Below are positions 6,532 through 10,108 of a stretch of 10,108 nucleotides of DNA, one piece after another (the stretch's first letter is position 1; each line of letters begins with the position of its first letter). A model generated the notes under the pieces. That model saw nothing but the letters and a program-made list of their open reading frames with translations. It did no database searches and was not told where the DNA came from. This stretch comes from UBA9676 sp036522155 (GTDB lineage: Bacteria; Actinomycetota; Actinomycetes; Streptosporangiales; Streptosporangiaceae). The stretch is from the NCBI GenBank assembly GCA_036522155.1, contig DATDGI010000358.1, positions 1 to 10,108 on the forward strand, written 5' to 3'. A program made the translations under genes and the position numbers.

Positions 6532-7173
6532 TCAGCCGGGCGCGGGCCGGAAGGTGAACAGCGGGCCGCTGGGCAGCGCAGCCGCCGGGCCGTCCCGGAG
6601 CCGGTGAACCCCGACGCTGATCAGGGCACGCGTGTCCAGCGCGTCGAAGGCGACCTCGTCGAAGCCGTTCTCGGCGAACCAGGCCCGCACCTTGGGGGTC
6701 AGATCCGGTGGCCGCCGGTGCCGGGTCCAGATCACCGTCGCTCCGGCCGCGCAGAGCGCGGCCGCGGCCGCCACCGTCTGCCTGATGTCCTGCTCGCTGA
6801 TGTTCCCGAAGATGCCGCACAGCATGAGCACGTCGGCGGGCAGGGCACCGGCCAGGCTGGCCGGCTGGCTCGCGTCGGCAACCCGCACCTCGACCTGCCG
6901 CAGCGCCGCCTCGGCGGCCTGCTGGCGGGCGACGCCGGCGATGCGCGGGTCGGATTCGACCAGGACGGCGGCGACATCGTCGCGGCGGGGGTGCGCGGGC
7001 AGCACGCCGAGGACATCCCGGCCCTGCCCGGCGCACAGGCTGAGCAGCCGGATCCGGCCCGGTGGCGCCTGCCCGATCGCCTCGGACAGGCGCAGTTGGA
7101 CCTGCCGCAGCCGGGCGCTCAGCGAGGACGACGGGTCGTCGTAGGACTCATGCCAGGCCCCCCAGTCCTTCAC
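6532..7173 (-). CDS. Class I SAM-dependent methyltransferase
   Basis: This 213-aa soluble protein has a Rossmann-type methyltransferase core. Motif I is LLSLCAGQGRD (~43-53), the glycine loop that holds S-adenosylmethionine. The end of strand 2 gives acidic residues in VLVESDPRI (E73, D75), which would bind the ribose hydroxyls; D100 in VADAS follows strand 3; and strand 4 is VLMLCGIFGNIS (115-126), where many relatives carry a catalytic motif. The last third (RAWFAENGFDEVAF onward) forms the closing beta strands. There is no domain showing the substrate, so the acceptor is unknown. The start is GTG 7171-7173 with AGGA seven bases upstream. It lies 72 bp downstream of the DUF5134-like gene on the same strand and could be co-transcribed with it, though a large stem-loop lies between. 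The two adjacent stops at 6528-6534 leave no room for a terminator, so its transcript probably runs under the lipoprotein gene. Confidence 0.88.
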   Translation of the reverse strand: MKDWGAWHESYDDPSSSLSARLRQVQLRLSEAIGQAPPGRIRLLSLCAGQGRDVLGVLPAHPRRDDVAAVLVESDPRIAGVARQQAAEAALRQVEVRVADASQPASLAGALPADVLMLCGIFGNISEQDIRQTVAAAAALCAAGATVIWTRHRRPPDLTPKVRAWFAENGFDEVAFDALDTRALISVGVHRLRDGPAAALPSGPLFTFRPAPG

Positions 7174-7184
7174 GATGTCATCCT

Positions 7185-7228
7185 GCCCCCGTGGGCCTGC
7201 GGTACGCGGCCCGCGGCAGGCACGGGGC
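7185..7228 (-). terminator. Imperfect long stem-loop between the membrane-protein and methyltransferase genes
   Basis: The segment 7185-7200 (GCCCCCGTGGGCCTGC) pairs with 7216-7228 (GCAGGCACGGGGC) through blocks GCCCC, GTG and CCTGC, with small bulges and a 15-base loop. It lies in the 72-bp gap between two minus-strand genes. It may end or attenuate the DUF5134-like transcript. No T-run is present. Confidence 0.4.
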
Positions 7229-7245
7229 CGTGGCCCAGGCGGTGG

Positions 7246-7881
7246 CTAGACCATGAGCAGGAGCATGTAGCCCATGGTGATGCCCATCGCGATCTTGCCG
7301 CAGGCGGCCAGGCCGGGCGCCAGCGGCGGCCGCAGGTCACGGCTCCGGGCCGGATCGGCCGGGCCGCGCCCGGCCCGCACCAGCGACGTGAGCCGGTCGG
7401 TGGTCCACACGATGTAACCGATCATGAAGAGTGCGAGAACCACCGCGACGACTGGCAGCCGGCCCGCCAGCCCCGCTGGTGCGGCCATGCCCGCCATGGT
7501 CGTGCCGGCCGCTCCGGCCGGCCGGTTGGCCCCCATGGGCAGCAGCATGACCAGCATGGCGGCGCATTCGATCAGGTGCGGCACCGGGAAGCGGCAGCGT
7601 GAGCCGCCGGCGGCCCGCAGCCCGGGGGGAAGGAGGGCACGCCATCCGAACCACACCGCCCAGGCCCCGAACACGGCCGTCCACACCCCGGTGGGCAGCA
7701 CGTTCAGCCGCGGCACCAGCATCCCGGCCATCGCCACGCCCATGACCGCGTGCACGCCGTCGACATCGGACTCGGTGACCCGCCCCCGCAGCCGGGAAAC
7801 CGCCAGGCGGCTCGCCGAATAGGCGGCGACCACGATCATGACTGCCGCGAACGTACCCGCCAGCCAGGACGGCCCGGCCAT
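7246..7881 (-). CDS. Six-TM Met-rich integral membrane protein, DUF5134-like, probably copper-linked
   Basis: This 211-aa inner-membrane protein has six predicted hydrophobic segments at ~5-27, 44-60, 64-84, 101-118, 141-161 and 193-211. Metal-ligand residues cluster in and near them: H44, M47, M51 and M54 (HAVMGVAMAGM), H102, M109, M112 and M116 (HLIECAAMLVMLLPMG), M129 and M132, and M199, M203, M206 and M210 near the C-end. Length and layout match what I recall of DUF5134 proteins, including one encoded beside the copper ATPase gene ctpV in Mycobacterium tuberculosis; this is recall, not a search. Here it diverges from a copper-type ATPase gene, which supports a role in copper handling, but no activity can be assigned. 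The start is ATG 7879-7881, preceded by GGGGAGGG eight bases upstream. The frame is open further upstream to 8067, but that part crosses the 22-bp repeats and has no transmembrane or family character. Confidence 0.82.
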   Translation of the reverse strand: MAGPSWLAGTFAAVMIVVAAYSASRLAVSRLRGRVTESDVDGVHAVMGVAMAGMLVPRLNVLPTGVWTAVFGAWAVWFGWRALLPPGLRAAGGSRCRFPVPHLIECAAMLVMLLPMGANRPAGAAGTTMAGMAAPAGLAGRLPVVAVVLALFMIGYIVWTTDRLTSLVRAGRGPADPARSRDLRPPLAPGLAACGKIAMGITMGYMLLLMV

Positions 7882-7968
7882 GTCAGTGCCCTCCCCGCAG
7901 CCCCGGTGAATTGTGGCGCATGACGGCACGAGGGTAATTGGTCCGCGCCAGCCCGCGCAACCAGCAAA

Positions 7969-8062
7969 AGCATCCCGGAAACCCCACCACGGTATTCGGT
8001 AAACCCCTCCCAGGTATTGCGGAAACCCCTGGCCGGTATGCGATGAACTCGGGCTCGGTATT
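7969..8062. repeat. 22-bp-period direct repeat array between divergent copper-module genes
   Basis: GGTAT occurs at 7991, 8013, 8035 and 8057, exactly 22 bp apart each time. Between them, AAACCCC-type blocks also step by 22: GGAAACCCC at 7977, GGTAAACCCC at 7999 and GGAAACCCC at 8021. The core is GGTATTnnGGnAAACCCC; the units at 7991 and 8013 are closest, those at 7969 and 8035 are decayed, and the one at 8057 keeps only its first six to seven bases. The period is not a multiple of three, so the array is not coding, and two helical turns would place every copy on the same DNA face. Read across unit borders, AAACCCC-N5-GGTAT is a 17-bp pseudo-dyad resembling in outline CsoR-type copper operators (ACCC...GGGT). 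Binding by CsoR is inference. Confidence 0.7.
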
Positions 8063-8100
8063 GGCACCAGAATAACGCTGGACTGAGGGGCTGCTTTGTG

Positions 8101-8130
8101 TTGCAGATCGCTTCTGGTGATGTGTAGATT
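8101..8130 (+). promoter_or_regulatory. Candidate promoter of the copper ATPase gene
   Basis: TTGCAG (8101-8106) and TAGATT (8125-8130) are separated by 18 bases and match -35 and -10 consensus reasonably (TTGACA, TANNNT). Transcription would begin near 8137, giving a leader of about 36 bases containing the GGAAGG ribosome-binding site at 8157-8162. The 22-bp array ends about 40 bp upstream of the -35. For the opposite gene I see no convincing -35/-10 pair in 7882-7968. Confidence 0.45.
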
Positions 8131-8172
8131 TCCCGTGCTGGCTGGTCGGCTTGGCAGGAAGGCAGGCGTCAG

Positions 8173-10108
8173 GTGTCATCGGCGGCAGTCACCGATCCGG
8201 CGTCGAGGGAGGTTGACCTCTCCATCCGGGGGATGACGTGCGCGGCGTGTGCGGCCCGGGTGGAGAAGAAGCTGAACGCGATTGACAACGTTTCTGCGAC
8301 CGTGAATTTCGCGACCGAACGGGCGTCTGTCACCGCGCCCGCGTCGGTTTCTGCCCAGCGTCTTGTTGAGGCGGTCGAGGAGGCAGGGTACGGCGCCGAG
8401 GTGCTCACGCATGGCCCGGGCGGGGCGGCCCGGGATGGGGACGCGCAAGCCGCCCGCGGCGGGCCGGATGCGGACCGCGTCGCGTACCTGAAGAAAAGGC
8501 TGATCGTGGCGCTGGTGTTTTTCGTCCCGCTCACCGACCTGTCGGTCCTGCTGTCGCTCTTCCCGTCGTACCGGTTCCCGGGCTGGCAATGGGTGCTGGT
8601 CGTGCTGGCCGCGCCGGTGGTGATCTGGGCGGCCTGGCCGTTCCACCAGGCCACCCTCAAGAACCTCAGGCACGGCGCGGTGTCGATGGACACGCTGGTG
8701 TCGCTGGGCATCGCGGCAGCCTGCGGCTGGTCGCTGTACGCCATGTTCGTGCTGGACCGCGGCCAGGCGGGCATGAGCGCCTGGCATCTGCTCCTGCACG
8801 CCTCCGGCGGCGGCATCTACCTGGAGGTCGCCGCGTCGGTGACGACGTTCCTGCTGGCGGGCCGGCTGTACGAGGCCAGGGCCCGGCGGGACGCCGGGAA
8901 CGCGATGCGGGAACTGGCCGCGGCCGGCGCGCGGGACGCCTGCCTGCTGGCGGACGACGGGACCGAGCACCGGGTCCCGGTGGCGGACCTCGCGGTGGGC
9001 CAGCGGTTCGTGGTGCGCCCGGGGGAGCGGATCGCCGCCGACGGGCAGGTGGAGTTCGGCCAGTCGGCGGTGGACCGCAGCATGATGACCGGGGAGTCGG
9101 TGCCCGCCGAGGTGGCCGAGGGTGACCCGGTCACCGCGGGCACGGTGGTGGTGACCGGGCGGCTGGTCGTGCGCGCGGCCAGGGTGGGCGACGACACCCA
9201 GCTCGCGCACCTGGTCGCGCTGGTGGAGCAGGCGCAGTCGCAGAAGGCGGCCATCCAGCGGCTCGCCGACCGCATCTGTGGATTCTTCGTGCCCACGGTG
9301 CTGGTGGCCTCCGCCCTGACGCTGACCGGCTGGCTGGCCGCGGGCTACCCGGCGGAGCCGGCGTTCAGCGCCGCCCTGGCGGTCCTGATCATCGCGTGCC
9401 CGTGCGCGCTGGGGCTGGCCACCCCGGCGGCGCTGATGGTGGCCTGCGGGCGGGGCGCGCAACTGGGGATCTTCATCAAGCGGTACCAGGCGCTGGAGTC
9501 CTCCCGTGAGGTCGACACGGTGGTGCTGGACAAGACCGGGACGGTCACCACCGGCACGATGGCGGTGACCGGCGTCCTGCCAGCGGGGGACATCAGCCGG
9601 GAGGTTCTGCTCCGGCACGTCGGTGCGGTGGAGCAGGCGTCGGAGCATCCGGTCGCCGCGGCCATCAGCGAGGCGGCGCGGGCGGAACTAGGCGCGCTGC
9701 CGCAGGCGGCCAGCTTCGTGGCCATGCCCGGGCTGGGGGCACGCGGGAATGTCGGTGGCCATGAGGTGATCGTCGGCCGCGCGGGCCTGTTCAGCCATCT
9801 CGGGATGACACCCCCATCGGCGGTGGCCGATCAGTGCCGCCGCTGGGAGCAGGCGGGCTGCACGGCGATCCTGGCCGGGTGGGACGGCCAGGTGCAGGGG
9901 GCGGTCGCGGTAGCCGACACGGTCAAGCCGTCCGCCGCCGCGGCCGTCGCCGAACTGCGGCGGCTCCACCTCCGCACGGTGCTGCTGACCGGGGACAGCG
10001 ACGCCACGGCCCGGGCGGTGGCAGCAGCGGCCGGCACGGACGAGGTGATCGCGGAGGCACTGCCCGACCACAAGGTCGCCGTGATCAGAGCCCTGCAGGC
10101 GCAGGGCC
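8173..10108 (+). CDS. Copper-type (P1B) heavy-metal-translocating ATPase, 3' truncated by window
   Basis: The frame is open from GTG 8173 to the window end (645 codons) and continues outside. It is an inner-membrane pump driving Cu(I), less likely Ag(I), out of the cytosol. Motifs in order: an N-terminal HMA domain (~14-80) with the metal site GMTCAAC (C23, C26); TM helices from ~110 and ~138; the conserved VSMDTLVSLG region; the actuator TGES at 306-309; the membrane metal site CPC at 409-411, which marks copper-type P1B-1 pumps; the phosphorylated D453 in DKTGT; the P1B nucleotide-binding H492-P493 (SEHP); and TGDS at 606-609, where TGDN is more usual. The GDGxNDxP motif and last two helices fall beyond the window. 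GTG 8173 is chosen because an in-frame stop lies at 8125-8127, the next ATG (8233) would cut the HMA strand, and GGAAGG precedes it. Relatives are called CopA/CtpA/CtpV; which one cannot be settled. Confidence 0.95.
   Translation, partial: MSSAAVTDPASREVDLSIRGMTCAACAARVEKKLNAIDNVSATVNFATERASVTAPASVSAQRLVEAVEEAGYGAEVLTHGPGGAARDGDAQAARGGPDADRVAYLKKRLIVALVFFVPLTDLSVLLSLFPSYRFPGWQWVLVVLAAPVVIWAAWPFHQATLKNLRHGAVSMDTLVSLGIAAACGWSLYAMFVLDRGQAGMSAWHLLLHASGGGIYLEVAASVTTFLLAGRLYEARARRDAGNAMRELAAAGARDACLLADDGTEHRVPVADLAVGQRFVVRPGERIAADGQVEFGQSAVDRSMMTGESVPAEVAEGDPVTAGTVVVTGRLVVRAARVGDDTQLAHLVALVEQAQSQKAAIQRLADRICGFFVPTVLVASALTLTGWLAAGYPAEPAFSAALAVLIIACPCALGLATPAALMVACGRGAQLGIFIKRYQALESSREVDTVVLDKTGTVTTGTMAVTGVLPAGDISREVLLRHVGAVEQASEHPVAAAISEAARAELGALPQAASFVAMPGLGARGNVGGHEVIVGRAGLFSHLGMTPPSAVADQCRRWEQAGCTAILAGWDGQVQGAVAVADTVKPSAAAAVAELRRLHLRTVLLTGDSDATARAVAAAAGTDEVIAEALPDHKVAVIRALQAQG

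Noticed and set aside
7969..8062. The 22-bp repeats as a CRISPR array.
   Set aside because: The repeats adjoin directly with no unique spacers, the units are imperfect, and no cas gene is present.
7882..8067. A 62-residue N-terminal extension of the DUF5134-like protein.
   Set aside because: It would translate the non-coding 22-bp repeats, has no membrane character, and the ATG at 7881 has a strong ribosome-binding site.
7883..8179. A 98-codon minus-strand open frame in the copper intergenic region.
   Set aside because: It spans the repeats and the candidate promoter, has no family character and overlaps the start of the ATPase gene.
8176..9648. A 490-codon open frame on the minus strand opposite the copper ATPase.
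   Set aside because: Its translation is a His/Arg/Gln/Pro-rich string without recognisable domains, and the opposite strand carries a complete ordered set of P-type ATPase motifs. It is a shadow frame of GC-rich coding DNA.
10006..10108. The copper ATPase as a truncated pseudogene.
   Set aside because: The frame is still open at the last base; the missing GDGxNDxP motif and final helices are simply beyond the window.

Overview
The window is very GC-rich DNA (well above 70 % GC by eye) with GTG/ATG starts, GC-biased third positions, Ala/Gly/Arg-rich proteins and almost no T-runs. Together with the families present (actinobacterial-type SbcCD, a DUF3558-like lipoprotein, a DUF5134-like membrane protein), this points to a high-GC actinomycete. 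Genus cannot be decided from the sequence. I see no rRNA, tRNA, insertion sequence, prophage or CRISPR array.

Layout, left to right: (1) bases 1-3433, plus strand: the end of sbcD overlapping by one base the complete sbcC, i.e. the two subunits of the SbcCD (Mre11/Rad50-type) DNA end-processing nuclease. (2) 3529-3999, plus strand: a small exported protein of unknown function with a CxxxC motif, preceded by a perfect 10-bp inverted repeat. (3) 4039-5253, minus strand: a four-TM sensor histidine kinase with no response regulator beside it. (4) 5323-5762: a leader with three consecutive perfect inverted repeats and a small (~95 aa) cytosolic protein whose best start (ATG 5477, good Shine-Dalgarno) is thrown out of frame by one extra T in a T5 run. 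(5) 5943-6530, plus strand: a lipoprotein. (6) 6532-7173, minus strand: a class I SAM-dependent methyltransferase, convergent with the lipoprotein gene and separated from it by one base. (7) 7246-7881, minus strand: a Met-rich six-TM DUF5134-like membrane protein, divergent from (8) 8173 to the window end, plus strand: a copper-type P1B ATPase cut off by the window edge.

The most coherent system beyond SbcCD is the right-hand end. A Cu(I)-exporting ATPase and a Met-rich membrane protein diverge from a 291-bp intergenic region that contains GGTAT motifs repeated at exactly 22-bp steps (7991, 8013, 8035, 8057), with AAACCCC blocks between them. Each AAACCCC/GGTAT pair resembles in outline the pseudo-palindromes bound by CsoR-type copper repressors, so this may be a phased multi-operator array controlling a copper-resistance module. 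That reading is inference; the repeat itself is visible. The second lead is the apparent one-base frameshift at 5483-5487.
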